Shown: piece by piece, positions 8,766-16,033 of the stretch
How positions within the stretch are numbered: position 1 is the first letter of the stretch
Layout: each line of letters begins with the position of its first letter
DNA from: M30B80 sp965656935
Lineage (GTDB): Bacteria; Pseudomonadota; Alphaproteobacteria; Rhodobacterales; Rhodobacteraceae
Direction of reading: 5' to 3'
Assembly: GCA_965656935.1 (NCBI GenBank)
Contig: CBFHMG010000005.1
Span: 1 to 64,000 of the forward strand
Length of the DNA: 64,000 bases
Translations under genes and position numbers: made by a program
Notes under the pieces: model-generated
What the model was told of the DNA's origin: nothing
The model's database searches: none
Seen by the model: the letters and a program-made list of their open reading frames with translations, nothing else

Positions 8766-8930
8766 TTAGTCATCATCGCTATCGCGATCGTCATCACCGT
8801 CGTTGTCGTCATCGTCATCATTGTCGTCGTCATCGTGATCGTCGTCATGATCATCATCGTCATCGTCGTCATAGCGCCCATTATCATCGTCATCATCCCG
8901 ACCATTGTCATCATCATCGGTAAAATCACG
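8766..8930. repeat. GAT/GAC codon-repeat tract (copy B tail)
   Basis: A second tract of ATC/GTC triplets on the plus strand, encoding the Asp-rich tail on the minus strand. It could recombine with the tract at 8264-8415, which would delete the DNA between them and fuse the two paralogues. Confidence 0.8.
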
Positions 8931-9212
8931 CGCTCTGGTTCTGATCTCATAGCCCCTCAATCCACGGTCTTCAGCGTCGGCAGGGCCAACCTCGGTGCTC
9001 AGGATAGCGCCGGTCATGGCATCATAAACCACTTCGGTTTCCAGCCCTCCACGAATACCCTCGACCTTGATCTGGTTCAGACCGCGCTGGACTTCGATAT
9101 AATCATATCCCTGCTGTTGATATTGCGCCAAGAGTTGGTCGGCCAAATCCTGTGATACGGCCATGCCTGCCGAAAGAAGAACAACGCCTGTTGCTGTCAT
9201 AATCGTTTTCAT
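8766..9212 (-). CDS. Exported PepSY-like protein with poly-aspartate tail (copy B)
   Basis: A 148-residue paralogue of the downstream gene. It has a signal peptide (KTIMTATGVVLLSAGMAVS), a PepSY-like domain (LLAQYQQQGYDYIEVQRG to VVYDAMTGAILSTEVG) and a tail with 36 Asp in the last 50 residues. The tail includes DDDDNGRDD and DNDGDDD segments that resemble the DxDxDG loops of calcium-binding repeats. It begins at ATG 9212 and is followed after 67 bp by copy A on the same strand, so the two probably form one unit. Substrate and partner are unknown. Confidence 0.75.
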   Translation of the reverse strand: MKTIMTATGVVLLSAGMAVSQDLADQLLAQYQQQGYDYIEVQRGLNQIKVEGIRGGLETEVVYDAMTGAILSTEVGPADAEDRGLRGYEIRTRARDFTDDDDNGRDDDDDNGRYDDDDDDDHDDDHDDDDNDDDDDNDGDDDRDSDDD

Positions 9213-9310
9213 AATGGGTCTCCCATCTGGTTGCGGCGCAGCGGAAGTGCAACGCCTTGCAGGACAGATGGAGGGGAAACCCAGCTTGAGAAATTGGCTA
9301 ACCGTTTAGA

Positions 9311-9330
9311 AGCGGGTCCGTAAACCCGCT
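9311..9330 (-). terminator. Hairpin downstream of trpB
   Basis: The arms AGCGGGT and ACCCGCT pair perfectly over 7 bp around a 6-nt loop, 59 nt past the trpB stop on the minus strand. There is no T run, so it is only a candidate terminator or RNA-stabilising hairpin. Confidence 0.4.
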
Positions 9331-9388
9331 ATCTACACGCATAAACCAAAGGTTGATGAGGAATGGAAAGGCTGTTTGGCTGGTTGCC

Positions 9389-10615
9389 CTAGCCGTTCAT
9401 CTCCCAACCGAGCGCACGCGCCACGGTGAAGATATCCTTGTCGCCACGGCCGCACATATTCATGCAGATAATGTGATCCTTGGGCAGATCAGGCGCGATC
9501 TTGGCGACATGGGCCAAGGCATGCGACGGCTCCAGCGCGGGGATGATCCCTTCGGCTTCACAGCATAGCTGGAACGCATCAAGCGCCTCGGTATCCGTGA
9601 TCGAGACATATTGCGCGCGTCCGATCTCATGCAGCCAAGAATGTTCGGGGCCGATACCGGGGTAATCAAGGCCCGCACTGATGGAATGGCCTTCCAGAAT
9701 TTGGCCATCCTCATCCTGCAACAGATAGGTGCGGTTGCCATGCAGCACACCGGGGCGCCCCCCTGTAAGCGAGGCGCAATGCTCCATCTTGTCATTGACG
9801 CCTTTACCACCCGCTTCGACGCCGATGATATTGACCTCTTTGTCGTCAAGAAAAGGGAAGAACAAACCCATCGCGTTCGAGCCACCCCCGATGGCCGCGA
9901 TCAGCGTGTCGGGCAAACGGCCCTCGGCCTCCATCATCTGCTCTTTGGTTTCCTTGCCGATGATCGCTTGGAAATCGCGGACCATTGCGGGGTAAGGATG
10001 GGGGCCTGCAACGGTGCCGATGCAATAGAAGGTGTCGCGCACATTGGTCACCCAATCGCGCAGCGCGTCATTCATCGCGTCTTTCAAGGTGCCACGGCCG
10101 CTGGTTACGGGCACAACCTCGGCCCCCAGCAATTTCATGCGGAACACATTGGGCGCCTGACGCTCCACATCATGCGCGCCCATATAGACCACGCATTTCA
10201 ACCCGAATTTTGCGCAGACAGTCGCCGTGGCAACGCCGTGCTGGCCAGCACCCGTTTCCGCAATGATGCGGGTCTTGCCCATGCGGCGCGCCAGAATGAT
10301 CTGGCCCAAAACATTGTTGATCTTATGCGCGCCTGTATGGTTCAGTTCATCGCGCTTCATGTAGATTTTCGCGCCGCCAAAACGCTCGGTCAGGCGCTCG
10401 GCATGATAGAGCGGCGAAGGGCGGCCAACATAATGCTTCCACAAGAAATCCATCTCATCCCAGAAGCTCTGGTCTGTTTTGGCAAACTCGTATTGCTCTT
10501 CCAGCTGGAGGATCAGCGGCATCAGGGTTTCCGACACAAACCGCCCGCCGAAATCGCCGAAGCGGCCGCTTTCATCAGGGCCTGTCATATAGCTGTTCAG
10601 GATGTCATCGGGCAT
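9389..10615 (-). CDS. trpB: Tryptophan synthase beta chain
   Basis: A 408-residue PLP enzyme joining indole and serine to make tryptophan. The PLP-binding lysine is K98 in LNHTGAHKINN. The phosphate-binding motif GGGSNAMG and the substrate region ETGAGQHG are intact. The start at ATG 10615 has GGAGG ten bases upstream. It follows trpF by 78 bp in the ihfB-lapA-trpF-trpB series; its partner trpA is 7 kb away on the other strand. Confidence 0.97.
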   Translation of the reverse strand: MPDDILNSYMTGPDESGRFGDFGGRFVSETLMPLILQLEEQYEFAKTDQSFWDEMDFLWKHYVGRPSPLYHAERLTERFGGAKIYMKRDELNHTGAHKINNVLGQIILARRMGKTRIIAETGAGQHGVATATVCAKFGLKCVVYMGAHDVERQAPNVFRMKLLGAEVVPVTSGRGTLKDAMNDALRDWVTNVRDTFYCIGTVAGPHPYPAMVRDFQAIIGKETKEQMMEAEGRLPDTLIAAIGGGSNAMGLFFPFLDDKEVNIIGVEAGGKGVNDKMEHCASLTGGRPGVLHGNRTYLLQDEDGQILEGHSISAGLDYPGIGPEHSWLHEIGRAQYVSITDTEALDAFQLCCEAEGIIPALEPSHALAHVAKIAPDLPKDHIICMNMCGRGDKDIFTVARALGWEMNG

Positions 10616-10693
10616 AGGTTACGCCTCCTCTGTGCTGTTCAATCTGCCTAACGCGCAGCGCAAAAAGGAGCAAGGGCGCGAGGCGTGGTTCGG

Positions 10694-11329
10694 CTAGGCC
10701 AACGCTTGGGCAAATGCGCGCATCAAGCCCGCATCCTTAACCCCCACGCTGCTTTCAACGCCTGAGGAGAGATCCACTTGGCGCGCACCCGTCATCTGCA
10801 CGGCCAGCGCGACATTTTCAGGCGTTAAACCTCCAGCCAATATCCAAGGCACAGGCCAACGACGGTTTGCGATCAAGCGCCAATCAAAGGCCAAGCCATT
10901 TCCACCTGGAAGCGCGCCGGTTTTGGGCGGCTTGGCATCAACCAGAATCTGGTCGGCAACCTGCGCATAGACATCAAGCTGCGGCAGATCTTCGGCATCG
11001 GCGATGCCAACCGCTTTCATCACAGGCAAGCCATACCGCGCCTTGATCTGCGCCACGCGCTCGGGGCTTTCCTTACCGTGGAGCTGCAGGATATCCAGCG
11101 GAACCTTCGACGTGATCTCATCAAGAAACGCATCATCGGCATCCACAACCAAGGCCACCTTGGCCACACCAACGGGCACCTCGACAGCAAGCAGACGCGC
11201 CTCATCGGGCGTCACATTGCGCGGAGATTTGGAAAAAAACACAAAGCCGACATAGCGCGCACCCGCATCAGCGGCCGCGACAACATCTTCGACACGGGAT
11301 AACCCGCAAAATTTGATAGATACGCTCAT
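10694..11329 (-). CDS. trpF: Phosphoribosylanthranilate isomerase
   Basis: A 211-residue TIM-barrel enzyme of tryptophan synthesis that isomerises N-(5-phosphoribosyl)anthranilate. The catalytic Cys is in IKFCGLSR, and the catalytic Asp is in ILVDAKPP; LAGGLTPENV and VDLSSGVESS supply the phosphate-binding loops. Only 9 bp separate it from lapA upstream, so it is likely cotranscribed with lapA and trpB. Confidence 0.95.
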   Translation of the reverse strand: MSVSIKFCGLSRVEDVVAAADAGARYVGFVFFSKSPRNVTPDEARLLAVEVPVGVAKVALVVDADDAFLDEITSKVPLDILQLHGKESPERVAQIKARYGLPVMKAVGIADAEDLPQLDVYAQVADQILVDAKPPKTGALPGGNGLAFDWRLIANRRWPVPWILAGGLTPENVALAVQMTGARQVDLSSGVESSVGVKDAGLMRAFAQALA

Positions 11330-11338
11330 AACGCAGAC

Positions 11339-11701
11339 CTAGCGCGCGGCGCTGCCATCCTCAAGCAGAGCAAGCACCTCGTCCTTGCCCTCATTCTGAC
11401 GGCCTTTGAGGGTCTGCATTTCGCGCTCAAGCTTCTTCTTGTCACGCTTTTGCAGCTTGGCATCGGCACGGTGGCGATGCTCACGCAGCCATTCCCAAAC
11501 GAAACCAACCAAAAGCCCGACAGCCACACCCCCGAAGATGACCAGAAACAGCGGCAACTCGACCGCAAAGGACCAGCCTGCCCAAACCGCCAAATCCTCG
11601 GGCAGAACGCGCAAGGTCACCGGATCGCGGTTCGCCAACGCAAGCAGCACCAAGGCCAGCGCGATGAGGACGAGAAAGGCGTATTTGAGGTAGCGGATCA
11701 C
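11339..11701 (-). CDS. lapA: LapA-domain (DUF1049) inner-membrane protein
   Basis: A 120-residue protein with two membrane helices (about residues 6-24 and 46-67), a short NRDPVTLRV periplasmic part and a charged cytoplasmic coiled-coil tail (HRHRADAKLQKRDKKKLE). This matches the LapA/YciS family, which works with LapB in control of lipopolysaccharide synthesis in enterobacteria. No lapB is visible here. It lies between ihfB and trpF, an arrangement I recall from other Rhodobacterales. Confidence 0.8.
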   Translation of the reverse strand: MIRYLKYAFLVLIALALVLLALANRDPVTLRVLPEDLAVWAGWSFAVELPLFLVIFGGVAVGLLVGFVWEWLREHRHRADAKLQKRDKKKLEREMQTLKGRQNEGKDEVLALLEDGSAAR

Positions 11702-11726
11702 TGCTTTGCTCCTTGGTGCGGAAAGG

Positions 11727-12005
11727 TCAGGCGTTCAGGCGATCGCGTAGCAGTTTACCAGCCTTGAAGAAGGGCACATGCTTTTCTTCCACATGCACGC
11801 TTTCACCTGTGCGCGGGTTGCGCCCCAGACGCGCATCGCGCTGTTTCACCGAGAAAGCCCCGAAACCACGAAGCTCGACCCGATCACCGCGCGCCATGGC
11901 TTCGATGATCTCTTCGAAGATCGCATTCACAATACGCTCAACATCGCGCTGAAACAGATGTGGGTTTTCTTCTGCGAGTTTTTGAATGAGTTCTGATCTG
12001 ATCAT
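11727..12005 (-). CDS. ihfB: Integration host factor subunit beta
   Basis: A 92-residue HU/IHF-family DNA-bending protein. It begins MIRSELIQKLAEENP, carries the VELRGFGAFSV core and the DNA-intercalating arm GRNPRTGE, and ends with FKAGKLLRDRL. It pairs with IhfA, which is not in this window. It heads a leftward group with lapA, trpF and trpB. The gene usually upstream in related genomes, rpsA, is absent here; an accessory stretch begins instead. Confidence 0.96.
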   Translation of the reverse strand: MIRSELIQKLAEENPHLFQRDVERIVNAIFEEIIEAMARGDRVELRGFGAFSVKQRDARLGRNPRTGESVHVEEKHVPFFKAGKLLRDRLNA

Positions 12006-12403
12006 GTTTGGCCTCCCGGAACTGGTTGCACAACCTTACCCATTGGGTGAAAGCTTACAATCACCAAAGGAAAGCCGGCCCGCGAAAGATCCGATTTATC
12101 TGGCTTTTTCTTGTTATCTTGGCTGTTTCAAACGGAGAAACACCGCTTTCGCTAAGGCCGAGCTAGTCAAACCCGTGCAGCGACAGCCAATGATTCGCCG
12201 CAGCACGCAACATCACCCTGTTTACCGCCGAAGGGGCGGGGTTTCGGGGCGGTGTCTCTGCGTAGAGTGCGCTATTCACCTTGAGGAGGCGTGCGTGATT
12301 TTTTGAACCCCAGATCAAGCGTGGTGCTTCTGTCCATACGATATGCTATCCGTCACCCTGACGCAAAAACAGCCCCCTACACTTTTCGAATTCGAGCATC
12401 GAT
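12006..12403. other. Intergenic stretch upstream of ihfB
   Basis: About 400 bp without a supported gene. It should hold the leftward ihfB promoter. Near 12215-12262 there is a GC-rich inverted stretch (CCGCCGAAGGGGCGG, then GGGGCGG). The open frame at 11986-12306 has no domain or ribosome site and I do not call it. Confidence 0.5.
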
Positions 12404-13075
12404 ATGCGTGACCGCACGCGGCTAGAGGTCCTCCGAGACGATGTCAGCAAGGTCAAAGATGTTAAGCTCATCGTTATCGACACGCTCGCACGCAACTTCG
12501 GCGGTGGTAACGAAAATGCCCCTCAGGACATGGGTGAGTTTGTCAGTGCCTGCGATGAGTTGATGCATGCATTTGAGGCAACCGTTTTGATTGTCCATCA
12601 TCACGGCAAAGACGGTGCAGCAGGCGCGCGTGGCCACTCATCCTTTTTTGCAGCATTGGATACATCGATGGTGATGCGGAAATTTGGCGAGCATGACGTG
12701 CAGCTCATCTGCGACAAACAAAAAGACGCGACGCCATTTGAGCCGATGCAGTTTTGCTTTGTGACGATTGATGAGACGTCTGTCCTGCACCGCGTCGATT
12801 ATCGACAACGTAAAAATACTGAGAAGCTTAGCGCTGCCCAGCAGTTGGCGATGGACACGTTCAGGGAGGCGACAAAATCAAACCCAGAGCCTTGTCGCCT
12901 ACACTTGGATGAATGGCGTCCGATCTTTCTCCAGCGACATACAGGCGACAATGATAAGTCGAAAAATGATGCCTTCAGCCGCGCGCGGCGCGACCTTGTT
13001 TCCAAGGGATTATTGGCAGCAAAAGATGATTACTACTCACTCGGCGACAAGGCGACATCAGGCGACAATCCTTAA
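12404..13075 (+). pseudogene. Truncated RepA-like AAA ATPase (mobile-element remnant)
   Basis: A 223-residue open frame matching the C-terminal part of plasmid/phage RepA-type hexameric helicases (RecA-like AAA fold). It keeps the Walker B-like strand VKLIVIDTLARNFGGGNEN, the sensor strand ATVLIVHHHGKDG with GARGHSSFFAALD, and a C-terminal winged-helix-like part. The P-loop that should lie about 80-100 residues earlier is missing: an in-frame stop occurs at 12359 and no homologous sequence precedes the first Met. I read it as a fragment left by decay or deletion. Several GGCGACA repeats mark its 3' end. Confidence 0.75.
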
Positions 13076-13115
13076 AAATGACGCCCGGCATAACCCTACA
13101 GATGGCGACACGACA

Positions 13116-13137
13116 GACACCCCCCTTAAGGGGTGTC
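13116..13137 (+). terminator. Strong hairpin downstream of the RepA remnant
   Basis: GACACCCC and GGGGTGTC pair perfectly around a 6-nt loop (CCTTAA), 40 nt past the RepA-like stop. There is no long T run, so termination is uncertain. Confidence 0.45.
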
Positions 13138-13407
13138 GTCTTGTCGTCTGCTGGATGTGATAACTAGCAACCATGTCACTGAACAAAGCCAGAAGTTGAA
13201 TTAGACGCTGTTATTCATAGACTGAGAAGGTTCGGTGCGTCATTCTGATGTGGCCGCTACCCCGGAGCAGTAGCACGTCTAGGCGGGTGACCCTTATGAG
13301 TTGCTCCTAGCGCCGCTAGAGGGGCTTATGGTAGGTTGTGTATAGGTAGTTGCCATTTTCCCCAAAGACCCTACTGTTTTCCTAATTCCTTAAATCAGGA
13401 TGGCTTT
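13138..13407. other. Intergenic stretch with a potential structured RNA
   Basis: No gene is supported. A possible long-range hairpin pairs GGAGCA (13264-13269) with TGCTCC (13302-13307), followed at once by the palindrome TAGCGCCGCTA. It lies upstream of the hypothetical gene at 13408 and could be part of its leader. Confidence 0.3.
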
Positions 13408-13914
13408 ATGAATTTCTTGGGTAAAAAACTTTCAATAATGCAAATACTGCTAGGAATGCTAGCTATCGTATTTGTAACTTTTTTAAGTTTCTTTGCCTAC
13501 GAAACTAACAAATCTCCAGAAATTGAATTTGCATTGGCTTGCTCGTCTACGTCTAACCCTGACCAATTGTATTTTGGTTATGACAGAAGTAGTTGGGCAC
13601 AAGCCAGTGATTGGACTGAATATCAAGTTTGGCGTTCAGGCTTGGAGGAAGACGGGCTAAAGGGTCCCCACCATCTTTGGGTCTGCGAAAATGCGCTTGT
13701 TAATCATGGATGTGCAATACTTGTGCGCCCCCTCAGCACCGTTCATCTGGATAGGGCTACGCTAGTTCGCACCGAACGCATAAATGAATTTTCAGGTGAC
13801 CGGGATAGCCCCTTACGTCTAGTTCAATCGCAGGTATACCAGTGCGAAGATATCTCATTGGAGATGTTCGAACATCAACGACATCTCGCTAGCCTTCCAG
13901 TGCAGTTACGCTAG
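13408..13914 (+). CDS. Hypothetical membrane-anchored protein
   Basis: A 168-residue protein with one N-terminal membrane helix (IMQILLGMLAIVFVTFLSFF, about residues 10-29) and an exported domain with Cys residues in ACSST, WVCEN, HGCAI and YQCED that could form disulfides. I recognise no family. AGGA lies about 8 bp before the ATG. The AT-rich codon choice (many TTA, AAT, AAA) differs from flanking housekeeping genes, which points to acquisition with the accessory stretch. The 3' end overlaps the convergent small gene by 9 bp. Confidence 0.6.
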   Translation: MNFLGKKLSIMQILLGMLAIVFVTFLSFFAYETNKSPEIEFALACSSTSNPDQLYFGYDRSSWAQASDWTEYQVWRSGLEEDGLKGPHHLWVCENALVNHGCAILVRPLSTVHLDRATLVRTERINEFSGDRDSPLRLVQSQVYQCEDISLEMFEHQRHLASLPVQLR

Positions 13915-14130
13915 CACAACCCTCAGCCAAATCCTTGAGTTATACTCGTCCTGTTCCAGCAAGATGTCAGCCATCTCAGCTAGGTCTTCATCTGAACACG
14001 CATTGACGTTTGTGCAGACGCTGTATTCCTCCGCCATGCTTGCGAGGATCATCGTGCCATCGTCATGCAGCTTCGAGACGGTGAAGAGGCAGACGGCGAT
14101 TATGGCTATGATTGCGAGGAGGAGTTTCAT
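13906..14130 (-). CDS. Small hypothetical single-pass membrane protein
   Basis: A 74-residue product: an N-terminal hydrophobic helix (KLLLAIIAIIAVCLFTVS) and an acidic exported tail with two Cys (SVCTNVNACSDED). A GAGG-containing site precedes the ATG. It lies 6 bp after the zinc-ribbon gene on the same strand, so the two are probably translated together. No family recognised. Confidence 0.5.
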   Translation of the reverse strand: MKLLLAIIAIIAVCLFTVSKLHDDGTMILASMAEEYSVCTNVNACSDEDLAEMADILLEQDEYNSRIWLRVVLA

Positions 14131-14136
14131 GCTAGG

Positions 14137-14325
14137 TCATCCTCGTTTGTAGCCTAGAGCGAGATTATGATCTGTCTCACACGTATCGCCTGAACAGCAC
14201 TCAAAGATGTTTGACTTGCATGTCGCACACTGCTCATGACCATGCACGACAACTGTGTTCAGCGGTGACTGGCATCTGGGGCATCTCTGCTTGTGGTGAT
14301 TAGCTGGGTGTAGCAAGTTGTCCAT
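14137..14325 (-). CDS. Small zinc-ribbon-like protein
   Basis: A 62-residue product with two CxxC knuckles (CPRCQ and CATCK) separated by 18 residues, plus a Cys-rich tail ECCSGDTC. This spacing fits a zinc ribbon. It contains no other recognisable domain and the ribosome site is weak. It sits between two other small leftward genes in the accessory stretch. Confidence 0.5.
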   Translation of the reverse strand: MDNLLHPANHHKQRCPRCQSPLNTVVVHGHEQCATCKSNIFECCSGDTCETDHNLALGYKRG

Positions 14326-14332
14326 TACTTAT

Positions 14333-14656
14333 TTAATTACAGCTGAAGTTGAGGCCCAGTCCAAGAACTAAAGTGTCTATTCCAGGCAAACCAATCGCCT
14401 GATATTCGATAAGAATATCTCTTGCGAGATCAGCGTTAAATACTACTTCAGCGGGCGGGCAAAACCATATGCCATCATCACCACTAGCTATCCTCCATGC
14501 ATTTGCGGACATTAACGTGGCCATAGCTCCCTCAAGGTAGATTTCATTATCAGTAGCGTATCTTTCATCAAGAAGATCAGCAGTCGACACTTGACCAAAG
14601 ACTGGCCCTGCCAACATGGCGGCTGCCATGGTTGTGGCTAAGATAATTCGCTTCAT
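14333..14656 (-). CDS. Secreted protein, possibly Rap1a/Tai-like fold
   Basis: A 107-residue product with a signal peptide ending PVFG-Q and a small mature domain. The layout ADLL...YLEGAMATLMSAN...FCPP...ARDILIEY...LNFSC resembles the Rap1a/Tai family of small periplasmic proteins, some of which are immunity proteins to secreted amidase effectors. I see no effector next to it, and the match is from pattern memory only. Confidence 0.45.
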   Translation of the reverse strand: MKRIILATTMAAAMLAGPVFGQVSTADLLDERYATDNEIYLEGAMATLMSANAWRIASGDDGIWFCPPAEVVFNADLARDILIEYQAIGLPGIDTLVLGLGLNFSCN

Positions 14657-14755
14657 TGTGTGGCTCCTGTTTCACCACAGCTTGAGCGCACAGGGTTGCT
14701 TGGTCAAGCCGCTTCGGCTTTGATAGCTGCAAGGAATCAATCACAGGGGAAGACC

Positions 14756-15049
14756 ATGCGCCACGCTGCTATGTTGTTACTTGCGTCAGTGATCTTGGCT
14801 GGCTGCGTATCTCAAGCAGACAGAGTGGCTGCGGATCAGCAGACGTGCAATGCCTATGGCTATCAGCGAGGCACAAACGCCTTCGCTATCTGTATGCAAA
14901 CTCAGCAACAGCAGCGTGACGCCCAATCTGCAGCTATGGTTCGTGGCTTTGGTCACATGAGAGATGCGGCAAGGCAGTTAGAAGGGCCTCCAATGAGATC
15001 CATGTCTTGCACCAACCATGCAATGGGAACCAACTGCACAATGTGGTAA
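14756..15049 (+). CDS. Small putative lipoprotein
   Basis: A 97-residue product with a lipoprotein signal: LLLASVILAGC, giving lipidated Cys17. The mature part is polar, with a Gln-rich stretch (MQTQQQQRDAQ) and Cys residues in QTCNAYGYQRGT, AICMQ and SCTNH. It has AGGGGAAG upstream of the ATG at 14756. It is divergent from the Rap1a-like gene. The AYGYxxGT..FA.C pattern is common in small alphaproteobacterial lipoproteins of unknown function. Confidence 0.6.
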   Translation: MRHAAMLLLASVILAGCVSQADRVAADQQTCNAYGYQRGTNAFAICMQTQQQQRDAQSAAMVRGFGHMRDAARQLEGPPMRSMSCTNHAMGTNCTMW

Positions 15050-15238
15050 ATAAAGCGTGGTTGAGGCCCAAAGGTTCACACGTGTATTTTGGACTCCTAA
15101 TACCCAACCCTGCCACGCTCTCAGCCCCGCTACGGCCCATCCAAAGGCTTGCTGCGGGTCGACTGGGTAAACCAGTCACAACAAATTTCGGATGCCAACG
15201 CCATGCCAACTCATATATTTGCTATGGTTGCGGCTGAA

Positions 15239-15529
15239 CTACTCAGCGCCCTCAATGATCATCAGGTCAGTATCGGAACATGTTTCCCGCACAGCCTTTG
15301 CTGCTTGGTACTCGGCACTAAAGTAGAACGTTTCGGCAGCTTTCTTGCTCTCAAACTCAATCATCATCACCGTGCCAGCGAGGTCACCTTCGTGCCTGTC
15401 CGCTAAGGGGCCTCTAGCGAGAACCTTACCGCCATATTTCTTGATGGCTGGTGCTGCCATCCCTGAAAATTCTTGGAACATTTCAGCGTCAGTGACCCGA
15501 ATGTTCGCCACCAAGTACCCCTTTGGCAT
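15239..15529 (-). CDS. DUF1330 family protein
   Basis: A 96-residue protein of the dimeric alpha/beta-barrel DUF1330 family: KGYLVANIRVTDAEMFQEF at the N-terminus, then IKKYGGKVLARG and TVMMIEFESKKAAETFYFSAEY. These proteins are small, cytoplasmic and of unknown function. The ATG at 15529 is preferred because GGAGG lies 7 bp upstream; an earlier ATG at 15535 would overlap that site. Confidence 0.85.
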   Translation of the reverse strand: MPKGYLVANIRVTDAEMFQEFSGMAAPAIKKYGGKVLARGPLADRHEGDLAGTVMMIEFESKKAAETFYFSAEYQAAKAVRETCSDTDLMIIEGAE

Positions 15530-15902
15530 TTCCATACCTCCAACCTTTTAATCTGACATGTCCTCTCTCAGATTTACACGCGCGTATGAGAATAACCAGT
15601 CTTTCCTCCAGAGTGGTATCGGGTTGTATGGCTACGATAAGACTTCGCGTAAGATTGCATTTCGATGCTCTGGGCTGTCACCCTACCCAAAAAAGCTCCC
15701 ATACCCCCCTGCCACGGCCACAACTCCGCATACAAACGATAGCAACGCGCGCGCGGGCGGGAGCAAACACGCAGCCGCGCGCGTAGGACGGTGGCTGGAT
15801 TTTTTACATCAACTTACGCGATTCCACGCCACTTCGTCTCGCTGATTGTCTCGCTGAAATTCTACACAAAGGTTTATATGCGGACTTTTTAGCTTATTTT
15901 TA
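15530..15902. other. Non-coding stretch between DUF1330 gene and tRNA-Arg
   Basis: About 370 bp with no supported gene. A short open frame at 15558-15845 lacks a ribosome site and any domain. The part next to the tRNA 3' end is AT-rich. I looked for an integrase start and for a repeat of the tRNA 3' end and saw neither. Confidence 0.5.
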
Positions 15903-15979
15903 TGGCGATCCCTGAAGGACTCGAACCCTCAACCTGCTGATTAGAAGTCAGCTGCTCTATCCAGTTGAGCTAAGGGACC
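15903..15979 (-). tRNA. tRNA-Arg (anticodon TCT)
   Basis: A 77-nt tRNA on the minus strand. The acceptor stem GGTCCCT pairs with AGGGATC (one G-U pair), the anticodon loop is CTTCTAA with TCT at its centre, the T-loop is TTCGAGT and CCA is encoded. It decodes AGA and AGG. Its 3' end faces the accessory stretch at 12.3-15.5 kb, the side on which a tRNA-targeting element would insert. Confidence 0.95.
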
Positions 15980-16033
15980 GCTATTTGCGTCACTACGCAA
16001 TGATTTTGCCCACGTCTACCGCCGACAAAAAGA

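Noticed and set aside
8264..8930. Repetitive DNA that at first looked like a CRISPR or satellite array
   Set aside because: The period is 3 bp and follows Asp codons of two real genes; there are no spacers or repeat units.
11986..12306. Open frame divergent from ihfB
   Set aside because: No domain, no ribosome site and poor codon use; it overlaps the ihfB start.
15903..15979. tRNA-Arg as an attachment site with a direct repeat at the far end of the accessory stretch
   Set aside because: I searched by eye between 12000 and 13400 for the tRNA 3' end sequence and found no copy, so I do not call an att site.
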